Below are positions 1 through 7,625 of a stretch of 29,331 bases of DNA, in pieces. Origin of the DNA: Candidatus Cibiobacter qucibialis (GTDB lineage: Bacteria > Bacillota > Clostridia > Oscillospirales > Ruminococcaceae); assembly GCA_004000625.1 (NCBI GenBank), contig SAUS01000034.1:1-29331 (forward strand). Reading direction: 5' to 3'. A program made the translations under genes and the position numbers. Within the stretch, counting starts at the first letter, position 1, and each line of letters opens with the position of its first letter. The notes beneath the pieces were generated by a model. The model did not search any database, was not told the DNA's origin, and worked only from the letters and a program-made list of their open reading frames with translations.

Positions 1-51
1 CTGCCGCACCTCGCTCGCCGTATCGGCACTTAGAATTATGCGGTATTGCCC
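1..51 (-). repeat. Partial MITE-like repeat, copy A (left end)
   Basis: Read on the minus strand, this segment is the first 51 bases of the 174-bp repeat seen in full at 14406-14579 and 16039-16212. It starts with GGGCAATACCGCATAATTC and is identical to both full copies over the 51 bases. The rest of the element is cut off by the window start. The flanking dinucleotide at its intact end (52-53) is TG, not the TA seen at the other copies. Bases 52-125 hold no recognisable promoter, only the ribosome binding site of glgB. Confidence 0.9.
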
Positions 52-125
52 TGGGAACATGATCAAAGGGGCGGCACGGTAGGTGGTAAACCGGCGCGGT
101 GCATGCCAAAAGGGGAGATTACAAG

Positions 126-2216
126 GTGAAACAAACACAGTCAGCGGCGAAGCCTTCCGATTTGCCAGTTTACCTCTTCCATCAGGGCAATAACTTTGAA
201 GCTTACCGCTACTTTGGCAGCCACCTGGAAGAGCAGGACGGCCAGCCCGGCGCGGTGTTCCGCGTGTGGGCGCCACACGCCAAAGCAGTTTCCGTTGTGG
301 GCGATTTCAACAGCTGGGTGCCCACCAGCCATCCGATGGAAAAGGTGTCAGACGGCATTTGGGAGCTGTTCATTCCCGGCATCAAAACCTATGATGTTTA
401 TAAATACTGCATTACCACCCCGGCGGATGAGCTGGTGTACAAGGCTGACCCGTATGCGTTCCATGCCGAAACCCGCCCGTCCAACGGCAGCAAAGTTTTT
501 GATATTTCCGGCTTTGACTGGCACGATGCCGCGTGGGAAGATGCGCAGAAGAAAAATGATGTGATCAACGGCCCGATGAGCATCTACGAGCTGCATGCCG
601 GCAGCTGGAAAATGAAGGAGGACGGTGTCCCCTATAATTATTCCGAACTGGCGGATCAGCTTGTGCCTTATATTAAAGATATGGGCTATACCCATGTGGA
701 GCTGCTGCCCATTACGGAATATCCGTTTGACGGCAGCTGGGGCTATCAGGTCAGCGGTTACTTTGCCCCCACCAGCCGTTACGGTACCCCGCACGACTTT
801 ATGGAGTTTGTGGATAAGCTGCATGCGGCCGGTATCGGCGTAATCCTGGACTGGGTGCCCGCCCACTTCCCCAAGGATGCTTACGGCCTGTACATGTTTG
901 ACGGTGCCCCCTGCTATGAGGACCCCAACCCCCGCCGCGGTGAGCATAAAGAGTGGGGCACCATGGTGTTCAACTTTGGTATGCCGGAAGTGGAAAGCTT
1001 CCTGGTATCCAGTGCGCTGTTCTGGATTGAGCAGTACCATGTGGACGGCCTGCGTGTGGACGCAGTGGCCAGCATGCTGTATCTCGATTACAACCGCCGC
1101 GATGGCGAGTGGGAACAAAACGTAAAGGGCGGCAAGGAAAACTTGGAAGCCATTGCGTTCCTGCAAAAGTGCAATACGGCTATCCTGGGCCGCCACCCGC
1201 ATAAAATGATGATTGCCGAAGAATCCACCGCATGGCCGCTGGTTACCAAACCGGCAGCCGATGGTGGCCTTGGCTTCAACTTCAAATGGAACATGGGCTG
1301 GATGAACGATATGCTCAGCTACATGAAGACTGACCCGCTGTTCCGTGCCGGCAACCATAACAAAGTTACGTTCAGCTTCTTCTATGCGTTCAGTGAAAAT
1401 TTTGTCCTGCCCATCAGCCACGATGAAGTTGTGCACGGCAAGTGCAGCCTGATCAATAAGATGCCCGGTGATTACGAAGCAAAGTTCGCCAACCTGCGCA
1501 CCTTCTATGGCTATATGATGGCTCATCCGGGCAAAAAACTGCTGTTCATGGGCCAGGAATTCGGCCAGTTCATTGAATGGGACGAGAAAAAGCAGCTGGA
1601 TTGGATGCTTCTTGGCTATGATAAGCACCATGAACTGCAAACCTACGTCAAGGATCTGAACCACTTCTACCGTGAGACCGCCTCTCTCTGGCAGGTCGAT
1701 TACAGCTGGGAAGGGTTCCAGTGGATCGTGCCGGATGATAACAAACAGAGCGTGATCGCGTTCCTGCGCCGGGACGCCAAGGGCAAGATGCTCCTGGTTG
1801 TCTGCAACTTTAACCCCGTCCTGCGCGAAAGCTACTCGATGGGCGTGCCCAACCCCGGTACATACAAAGAGCTGATCAACTCGGATGACGTCAAGTATGG
1901 CGGTGCCGGTGTCAAAAATGGCAGCGTAAAGAGCGTCAAGGGCCCGATGCACGGCTTTGACCAGCATATTGAGGTAACCCTGCCGCCGCTGTCCACCATC
2001 TATTTCAGCGTTCCCGCTGCCCGCAAAAAGGCAGGAAAGCCCGTCAAGGCAGAAACTGCCGAAGCAGCCAAACCCGAAAAGGCAGCCAAGCCTGCGGCCA
2101 CCAAAACTGCCGCCCCCAAAAAGCGCACAGCCAAACCCGTGGCAACAAAACCGGCTGCTAAAAAGCCCAGAGCGGCAAAAACAACCAAGCCCAAAACACC
2201 GGTAACGGAATCGTAA
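126..2216 (+). CDS. glgB: 1,4-alpha-glucan branching enzyme GlgB with Lys/Ala/Pro-rich C-terminal tail
   Basis: GlgB cuts alpha-1,4 glucan chains and re-attaches them as alpha-1,6 branches in cytoplasmic glycogen. From the chosen start (696 aa) a CBM48 domain covers about residues 27-115 and a GH13 barrel follows. The four GH13 regions are visible: DWVPAHF (about 242), GLRVDAV with nucleophile Asp312, AEES with acid/base Glu365, and ISHDEVVHG with Asp433. The GTG at 126 was chosen because GGGGAG lies 8 nt upstream; an in-frame GTG at 99 has no such site. It is first in a glgBCDA operon. The odd part is the last 67 residues (about 630-696): 17 Lys, 19 Ala and 10 Pro, resembling a histone H1 tail and following the end of the usual all-beta C-terminal domain. 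The function call is firm; the role of the tail is unknown. Confidence 0.97.
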   Translation: MKQTQSAAKPSDLPVYLFHQGNNFEAYRYFGSHLEEQDGQPGAVFRVWAPHAKAVSVVGDFNSWVPTSHPMEKVSDGIWELFIPGIKTYDVYKYCITTPADELVYKADPYAFHAETRPSNGSKVFDISGFDWHDAAWEDAQKKNDVINGPMSIYELHAGSWKMKEDGVPYNYSELADQLVPYIKDMGYTHVELLPITEYPFDGSWGYQVSGYFAPTSRYGTPHDFMEFVDKLHAAGIGVILDWVPAHFPKDAYGLYMFDGAPCYEDPNPRRGEHKEWGTMVFNFGMPEVESFLVSSALFWIEQYHVDGLRVDAVASMLYLDYNRRDGEWEQNVKGGKENLEAIAFLQKCNTAILGRHPHKMMIAEESTAWPLVTKPAADGGLGFNFKWNMGWMNDMLSYMKTDPLFRAGNHNKVTFSFFYAFSENFVLPISHDEVVHGKCSLINKMPGDYEAKFANLRTFYGYMMAHPGKKLLFMGQEFGQFIEWDEKKQLDWMLLGYDKHHELQTYVKDLNHFYRETASLWQVDYSWEGFQWIVPDDNKQSVIAFLRRDAKGKMLLVVCNFNPVLRESYSMGVPNPGTYKELINSDDVKYGGAGVKNGSVKSVKGPMHGFDQHIEVTLPPLSTIYFSVPAARKKAGKPVKAETAEAAKPEKAAKPAATKTAAPKKRTAKPVATKPAAKKPRAAKTTKPKTPVTES

Positions 2217-2301
2217 ACGTCTGGTGTGTAAGGGCGGTACCGGCGGCAACCCGCAGCAGGTGCGGCCCGTGGAGATAAACAAGTTTAAGGGGAGAACAAT
2301 T

Positions 2302-3525
2302 ATGGCAAAAGAAATGATCGCAATGATCCTGGCTGGCGGCCAGGGTTCGCGCCTCTACGCGCTGACCCAGAAGCTGGCTAAGCCGGCGGTTCCGTTCGGC
2401 GGTAAGTACCGTATCATCGACTTTCCGCTGTCCAACTGTGTCAACTCTGATATTGATACCGTTGGCATCCTGACCCAGTATCAGCCGCTGGTCCTGAATG
2501 AATACATCGGCAACGGCCAGCCGTGGGACCTTGACCGCCTGCATGGCGGCGTCCATGTGCTGCCGCCCTACCAGCAGGCCACCGGCTCTGACTGGTACAA
2601 GGGCACTGCCAACGCAATTTACCAAAACATTTCCTTCATTGACCGTTATGACCCGCAGTACGTCATCATCCTGTCCGGCGACCAGATCTGCAAGCAGGAT
2701 TACGCTGATTTCCTGCGCTTCCACAAAGAGAAGAACGCCGAGTTCTCGGTTGCCGTTATGGAAGTGCCTTGGAGCGAAGCCCCGCGCTTTGGTCTGATGG
2801 TTACGGACGAGAATGACCGCATCAGCGAATTCCAGGAAAAGCCGAAGAACCCCAAGAGCAACCTGGCTTCCATGGGCATTTATATCTTCAACTGGGATAT
2901 CCTGAAAAAGTACCTCACCGAGGACGAAAACGATCCCAACAGTGAGAACGACTTCGGCAAGAATGTCATTCCCGCACTGTTGCGTGATAACCGCCGCATG
3001 TACGCTTACCGTTTCAGCGGCTATTGGAAGGATGTCGGAACCATCTCCAGCCTGTGGCAGGCCAACATGGAGGTTCTGGATCCGACCCATTCCGGCATCA
3101 ACCTGTTTGATGAAAACTGGAAGATCTACTCCCGCAACTCCGGCCGCCCCTGCCAGCGCATTGGTACGGACGCTGATATCGTGAACTCGATGATCACCGA
3201 AGGCTGCCAGGTTGACGGCACCGTTAAAAACTCCATCCTGTTCCCCGGCGTTGTGGTCGAAAAGGGCGCCACTGTTGAAGCAGCCGTTGTTATGGGCGGC
3301 ACTGTCATCAAGGCTGGCGCAAAGGTCGAACACTGCATCGTGGCCGAAAATGTCACCATCGAAGAGGGTGCTACCGTGGGCAAAATGCCGGAAAGCGGCC
3401 TGAATATTACCGAACCCGGCGATGTTGCAACGGTTGGCTCCGGTGTCAAGATCGGCAAGGGCGCAACGGTTGGCCCCAAGGCAATGATTTCCAATGATGT
3501 AAAGGATGGTGAGGAACAATGGTAA
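2302..3525 (+). CDS. glgC: Glucose-1-phosphate adenylyltransferase, catalytic subunit GlgC
   Basis: GlgC makes ADP-glucose from ATP and glucose-1-phosphate, the committed step of bacterial glycogen synthesis. The 407-aa product has the N-terminal nucleotidyltransferase signature GGQGSRL at residues 12-18, then LAKPAVPFGGKYRIIDF and PLSN, and a C-terminal left-handed beta-helix of hexapeptide-like repeats from about residue 290. The ATG at 2302 is preceded by AAGGGGAG at suitable spacing; longer upstream readings run into non-conserved sequence. It starts 85 bp after glgB and overlaps glgD by 7 nt, which suggests coupled translation and a matched subunit ratio. In Firmicutes, GlgC works with GlgD as a hetero-oligomer. 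Confidence 0.97.
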   Translation: MAKEMIAMILAGGQGSRLYALTQKLAKPAVPFGGKYRIIDFPLSNCVNSDIDTVGILTQYQPLVLNEYIGNGQPWDLDRLHGGVHVLPPYQQATGSDWYKGTANAIYQNISFIDRYDPQYVIILSGDQICKQDYADFLRFHKEKNAEFSVAVMEVPWSEAPRFGLMVTDENDRISEFQEKPKNPKSNLASMGIYIFNWDILKKYLTEDENDPNSENDFGKNVIPALLRDNRRMYAYRFSGYWKDVGTISSLWQANMEVLDPTHSGINLFDENWKIYSRNSGRPCQRIGTDADIVNSMITEGCQVDGTVKNSILFPGVVVEKGATVEAAVVMGGTVIKAGAKVEHCIVAENVTIEEGATVGKMPESGLNITEPGDVATVGSGVKIGKGATVGPKAMISNDVKDGEEQW

Positions 3526-4643
3526 GCAGCAACGCAAACGCACTGGGCGTCATTTTTGCAAACTCTTATGATAACCTTGTCCCCGAACTGGTAGCGGAGC
3601 GCACAATGGCCTCCATCCCGTTCGCAGGGCGTTACCGCATGATCGACTTTGTTCTGTCCAACATGGCAAACGCCGGTGTGGATAATGTTTCGGTCATCGT
3701 CCGTAAAAACTATCATTCCCTGATGGACCACCTGGGCGCAGGCCGTGAATGGGACCTGACCCGCAAGCGCGGAGGCCTGAACATTGTTCCGCCTTTTGCA
3801 GAGCGCAGCATCAAGCTGTACAGCGGCCGTGTGGATGCACTGGCCAGCGTTCTGAACTGGCTGATAGACCAGAAAGAGCGCTATGTGATCCTGTCTGACA
3901 GCAACATTGCCATGAACTTCGACTTTAACAAGCTGATCGAAGCTCATGTCAAGTCCGGCGCAGACGTTACCATGGTATACAACCGCGGCGAAATCCCCGA
4001 TGGCGCCCGCACCGATAACTACACCATCCGCATTGATAATGGCCGTGTGGCTGAGCTGCTTTCCAACGATTATCGTCCCGGCGTCCAGAATCTGTCCATG
4101 AACCTGTACATCATCGAGCGCGAAAGCCTGATCCAGCTTGTCCGCGATGCATCTGTGCGCGGTCTGGTCTATTTTGAGCGCGATATCCTGGCCCGCAACC
4201 TGAACCTGCTGAATATTCAGGCTTATGAGTTTGACGGCTATGTGGCCCGCATCAGCGATATGAAGAGCTACTTTGACGAGAACATGCGCCTGCTGCAGGC
4301 TGGCAATGTCGATAAGCTCTTTAACGAAGGCAACCCCATCTACACCAAGATTCGTGACGACAACCCCACCCGTTACCTGGAAGGCAGCAAGGTCAAGAAC
4401 AGCCTGCTGGCTGACGGCTGTGTGGTGGAAGGCACCGTTGAAAACAGCGTGCTGTTCCGTGGCTGCCAGATCAAGAAGGGTGCTGTTGTGCGCAACTGTG
4501 TGCTGATGCAGGATACCGTTGTGGAGGAGAACAGCTCCGTTGAGTATGTGGTTACCGACAAGAATGTCCACATCACGGCAGATAAAAAGCTGATCGGCAC
4601 GGATTCTTTCCCGGTGTTTGTTGCCAAAAGGCACACGGTGTAA
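3519..4643 (+). CDS. glgD: GlgD, non-catalytic partner of glucose-1-phosphate adenylyltransferase
   Basis: This 374-aa protein is a GlgC paralogue. It keeps the fold landmarks (FAGRYRMIDFVLSN, GGLNIVPPF, and a C-terminal hexapeptide helix from about residue 280). In place of the GGxGSRL nucleotide-binding loop it has FANSYDNLVPEL, so the residues needed for pyrophosphorylase chemistry are absent. In characterised Firmicutes, GlgD is inactive or poorly active alone and raises GlgC activity in the complex. It begins with ATG inside the last codons of glgC, so the two are probably translationally coupled. The call follows from sequence pattern and operon position; GlgC activation here is inferred from the family. 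Confidence 0.95.
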   Translation: MVSSNANALGVIFANSYDNLVPELVAERTMASIPFAGRYRMIDFVLSNMANAGVDNVSVIVRKNYHSLMDHLGAGREWDLTRKRGGLNIVPPFAERSIKLYSGRVDALASVLNWLIDQKERYVILSDSNIAMNFDFNKLIEAHVKSGADVTMVYNRGEIPDGARTDNYTIRIDNGRVAELLSNDYRPGVQNLSMNLYIIERESLIQLVRDASVRGLVYFERDILARNLNLLNIQAYEFDGYVARISDMKSYFDENMRLLQAGNVDKLFNEGNPIYTKIRDDNPTRYLEGSKVKNSLLADGCVVEGTVENSVLFRGCQIKKGAVVRNCVLMQDTVVEENSSVEYVVTDKNVHITADKKLIGTDSFPVFVAKRHTV

Positions 4644-4767
4644 CCTGATTACGCCCTGAACTTTCCCGCCAACTCTCCCCGGCGGGTAGTTTGCAGGAAA
4701 GGGCGGGGGAGTGAACACGCTTCTCCGCTCTTTCCTTATTTTATCATAACAGCCTGCCCGGCAGGCG

Positions 4768-4802
4768 TTGCAAACAGCCGCTCCAGCGGCTCTGCAAGGA
4801 GG
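4768..4802 (+). promoter_or_regulatory. Hairpin abutting the glgA ribosome binding site
   Basis: The 164-bp gap before glgA is unusually long for this operon and rich in inverted repeats: a GC-rich palindrome at 4752-4766, then GCCGCT/AGCGGC (4777-4782 with 4785-4790) flanked by TTGCA (4768-4772) and TGCAA (4793-4797). The outer stem runs into the AAGGAGG ribosome binding site (4796-4802). It could tune glgA translation or stabilise a processed 3' message. This is inference; no T-tract makes it a terminator and no clear promoter was found in the gap. Confidence 0.35.
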
Positions 4803-4807
4803 TACCC

Positions 4808-6226
4808 ATGAAAATTCTCTATGCAGCCAGCGAGGCTGCACCGTATGCAAAATCCGGCGGTCTGGCCGATGTTGCCGGTGCATTGCCCAAGGCTCTGGTT
4901 CGTGACGGCATTGACTGCCGCGTTATCATGCCCCTGTACGGCGATCTCAAGTTCAAGGATACGCTGACCTATGTTACCAATTTCAGCGTGCCCGTGGGCT
5001 GGCGCAGCCAGTACTGCGGCCTGTTCAAGGCCGAGCATGACGGCGTGACGTTCTACTTTATCGACAACGAATATTACTTTAAGCGCAGCGGCCTGTATGG
5101 CTTCTATGATGACGGTGAGCGTTTTGCTTTCTTCTCCCGCGCCATTCTGGAAACCCTGTTCTATACCGACTTTGAGCCGGATATCATCAACTGCAACGAC
5201 TGGCAGACCGCTCTTACCCCGGTTTACCTCAACCTGTACTACCGCCACTTGGATAAGTTCAACCACATCAAGACGGTATTCACCATCCATAACATTGCCT
5301 ACCAGGGCAAGTATGGCATGGATATCCTGGAGGATACCTGCGGCATTGGCGCACGCGATGCCCACATTGTGGAGTATGATGGTTGCGCCAACTTTATGAA
5401 GGGCGCAATCGAGACTGCTGATAAGGTCACCACCGTCAGCCCTACCTATGCACAGGAGATCCTGGACCCGTGGTTCAGCCATGGTCTGGATGGCCTGCTG
5501 CGCCAGAAGCAGTATAAGCTGTGCGGTATCCTGAACGGTATTGACGTGGATGTTTTCAACCCCGCCACCGACCCGGATATCCCGCAGAACTATGATGCCA
5601 ACACGGTTCAGCAGGGCAAGCCCGTCTGCAAAGCAGCTTTGCAGGATGAGTTCGGCCTGAACAAGGATGGCAGCCCGGTCATGGCCATGGTCACCCGTCT
5701 GGTCGGTCACAAGGGCGTTGACCTGGTGCGCAGCATTGCCGAAGGTCTGCTGCAGCAGGGTATTGAGCTGGTGATCCTCGGCTCCGGCGAAGCCCAGTAC
5801 GAGAACTTCTTCAACGAGCTGTGCGCCCGCAACCCCGGTCGCGTTGGCGTGTACATTGGTTTTAACGCCAAGCTGGCCCAGCGCATTTATGCCGGTGCCG
5901 ATATCTTCCTGATGCCGTCCCGCTCCGAACCCTGCGGCCTGGCCCAGATGGTATCCTGCCGTTATGGCACCATCCCCGTTGTGCGTGAGACCGGCGGCCT
6001 GCGCGACTCCATCCACGACTCCGGCGATGGCTATGGCAATGGCTTTACCTTTGCCAATTACAACGCCCACGAGCTGTACGAAGCCTGCTGGCGTGCCAAG
6101 GAAGGCTACTGGAACAAGGAAGGCTGGCCCGTGCTGGTCAAGCGCGCCATGGAATGCGATTTCAGCTGGTCCAACTCCGCCAAGAGCTATGAGGGCCTGT
6201 ACAATGAGGTCGTGAACCTCTGGTAA
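4808..6226 (+). CDS. glgA: Glycogen synthase (ADP-glucose, GT5 family)
   Basis: GlgA adds glucose from ADP-glucose to the non-reducing end of growing alpha-1,4 glucan. The 472-aa length is typical for bacterial GlgA. The N-terminal ADP-glucose site KSGGL is at residues 15-19 (Lys15), and the C-terminal nucleotide-sugar site SRSEPCGLAQMVSCRYG lies at about 370-386, followed by VRETGGL. The ATG at 4808 has AAGGAGG six nt upstream. It is the last gene of glgBCDA and supplies the polymerase that uses the GlgC/GlgD product. A strong terminator follows 35 bp after the stop. Confidence 0.97.
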   Translation: MKILYAASEAAPYAKSGGLADVAGALPKALVRDGIDCRVIMPLYGDLKFKDTLTYVTNFSVPVGWRSQYCGLFKAEHDGVTFYFIDNEYYFKRSGLYGFYDDGERFAFFSRAILETLFYTDFEPDIINCNDWQTALTPVYLNLYYRHLDKFNHIKTVFTIHNIAYQGKYGMDILEDTCGIGARDAHIVEYDGCANFMKGAIETADKVTTVSPTYAQEILDPWFSHGLDGLLRQKQYKLCGILNGIDVDVFNPATDPDIPQNYDANTVQQGKPVCKAALQDEFGLNKDGSPVMAMVTRLVGHKGVDLVRSIAEGLLQQGIELVILGSGEAQYENFFNELCARNPGRVGVYIGFNAKLAQRIYAGADIFLMPSRSEPCGLAQMVSCRYGTIPVVRETGGLRDSIHDSGDGYGNGFTFANYNAHELYEACWRAKEGYWNKEGWPVLVKRAMECDFSWSNSAKSYEGLYNEVVNLW

Positions 6227-6261
6227 GTCTTTGGGAAGCTGTTCCCTAATGAGTTAAAATC

Positions 6262-6312
6262 AAATCCCGCTGTGTGCAGCCTGAAAAGCCGCATACAGCG
6301 GGATTTTTGTTT
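6262..6312 (+). terminator. Intrinsic terminator of the glg operon
   Basis: A 16-bp stem (6262-6277 with 6291-6306, one G-T pair) built around AAATCCCGCTGT/ACAGCGGGATTT is followed by a T-rich run ending in TTTTTGTTT. It lies directly after glgA. Confidence 0.92.
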
Positions 6313-6442
6313 CATTGGGATTGGTCCGGTGAAAAGGAAAATGGAAAGAATGGATACGCCCGTGCGGCAGCATAGCAGCGTGACAGGGGAGACGAACCGA
6401 ATGCTTCCAGAACGCAGCACAGGAATTTCGAAAAAGCCAGCC

Positions 6443-6472
6443 ATCCGGAAATAAAGAAATTTCGGATTTTTT
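6443..6472 (+). terminator. Second, weaker terminator-like hairpin
   Basis: ATCCGGAA (6443-6450) pairs with TTTCGGAT (6460-6467, one G-T pair) and is followed by a T run to 6472. It lies just upstream of the promoter of the next gene and may insulate it. The stretch 6313-6442 shows no gene with a ribosome binding site. Confidence 0.5.
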
Positions 6473-6492
6473 GCCACAATTTGCCGAACATG

Positions 6493-6501
6493 TGTTACAA
6501 T
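6493..6501 (+). promoter_or_regulatory. Extended -10 promoter for the serine hydrolase gene
   Basis: TGTTACAAT (6493-6501) is an extended -10 element. The best -35 (TTGCCA) is 19 bp upstream and weak. The predicted start near 6508 leaves a leader of about 30 nt with AAGGAG before the ATG. Confidence 0.5.
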
Positions 6502-6539
6502 AGTACCGGAATTTTTGCCGTGGCATTAAGGAGAATCCC

Positions 6540-7589
6540 ATGCCCGCGGTCAATCGGGAAAGGAAACATAACAGCAATCCTATGGGGAAAAGAAAACATT
6601 GGTATTTACCGTGCATCGCCCCGGCACTGGCCGCGCTTTTGCTGGCGGGCTGCGGCGCAACGGTGGATTTGAATGAACAGGCCACAGCCGAAACCGCCAT
6701 GGCCGTGCAATGGGTGCCCAATGGCAGCGTTTATACTACTGCGGCGGAAGAGCTGGAATACTGGTCCACAGCCCAAAAGCTGGAATCCGCCCTTGCCGCC
6801 ACGCGGGAAACAGCCCCCAGCGTAGACTTGAACGAGCCGCTGGATGAATTCTGTGCCGCGCAGCCGGGCAGCTTTTCGCTTTACCTGCAAAATCCGGCAA
6901 CGGGGGAAAGCTATACTTATAACACGGATGCCCTGTATTACCCCGCCAGCCTGCTCAAGCTGCCCTATGCGTTCTGGCTGTGCGGCCAGGCCGATGCCGG
7001 AACACTGGACCTGGAAGATGAACTGCCCAACCAGTTCCGCGGCTGTTTGTCTGATACGGCGCTGCAAGCCTATAACGATGCCGAGACCATCCCGGCCAAA
7101 GCCGCCATGCGTGCTATGATCGCCCACAGCGATAACAACGCCGTCACCCTGTTGACCACCCACTGGCCAGCCAATGAATCCAGCGGCTTCCAGCAGTTCC
7201 TGGCGGATTACGGCTTTGCCTATGCCGCAACCTGCGGCCTTACCCCGCAAACCGGCATTATCGGTATGGCTTCCGCTGGCGAGTTTGCCAACATTGTGTC
7301 CGCGGTGTATGATTATCTGGATTCAGGCAGCGCCGCCGCAGCCTACCTGAAAACCTGTATGCTGGCCGCCGACCATGATATTTTGTATGTGCCGGATGGC
7401 GTGCCTGCCGCCAAAAAGTATGGCAGCTGGGATTACGCATATCACGATGTTGCCATTGTGTATGCCAAGCATCCCTACTGGATTGTTTGCATGACAGACC
7501 AGGGAGATGAAAATGTAGACTTCCCCGAAGAACCCACCCAGGCCATGCAGACCCTTGGCCAGCTGGTGTATGAATACTGGAACCCATAA
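6540..7589 (+). CDS. Lipoprotein serine hydrolase with class A beta-lactamase fold
   Basis: The 349-aa product begins with a basic n-region, a hydrophobic segment (about 22-37) and the lipobox LAGC with Cys38, so it should be lipid-anchored outside the membrane. The catalytic module shows the serine penicillin-recognising triad of motifs: SLLK (Ser137, Lys140), SDN (197-199) and a KxG-type motif KKYGS (about 292-296). Members of this family include beta-lactamases and peptidoglycan or ester hydrolases; the substrate cannot be told here. The first ATG (6540) has AAGGAG six nt upstream, and the next ATG at 6582 lacks a well-spaced site. It is followed after 36 bp by an acyltransferase, so a cell-wall or cell-surface ester role is plausible. 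Beta-lactam resistance should not be assumed. Confidence 0.8.
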   Translation: MPAVNRERKHNSNPMGKRKHWYLPCIAPALAALLLAGCGATVDLNEQATAETAMAVQWVPNGSVYTTAAEELEYWSTAQKLESALAATRETAPSVDLNEPLDEFCAAQPGSFSLYLQNPATGESYTYNTDALYYPASLLKLPYAFWLCGQADAGTLDLEDELPNQFRGCLSDTALQAYNDAETIPAKAAMRAMIAHSDNNAVTLLTTHWPANESSGFQQFLADYGFAYAATCGLTPQTGIIGMASAGEFANIVSAVYDYLDSGSAAAAYLKTCMLAADHDILYVPDGVPAAKKYGSWDYAYHDVAIVYAKHPYWIVCMTDQGDENVDFPEEPTQAMQTLGQLVYEYWNP

Positions 7590-7625
7590 ACCACGCCAGC
7601 GCCGTTTCAAGAAAGGAGCCGACCT

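Noticed and set aside
348..4883. Long minus-strand open frames (644, 461 and 585 codons) opposite glgB, glgC and glgD
   Set aside because: They mirror the codon phase of the real genes, cross gene borders and show no family features.
6329..6454. Small 41-codon frame from a GTG between the glg terminator and the serine hydrolase promoter
   Set aside because: There is no ribosome binding site, no promoter before it, and its end falls in the second terminator hairpin.
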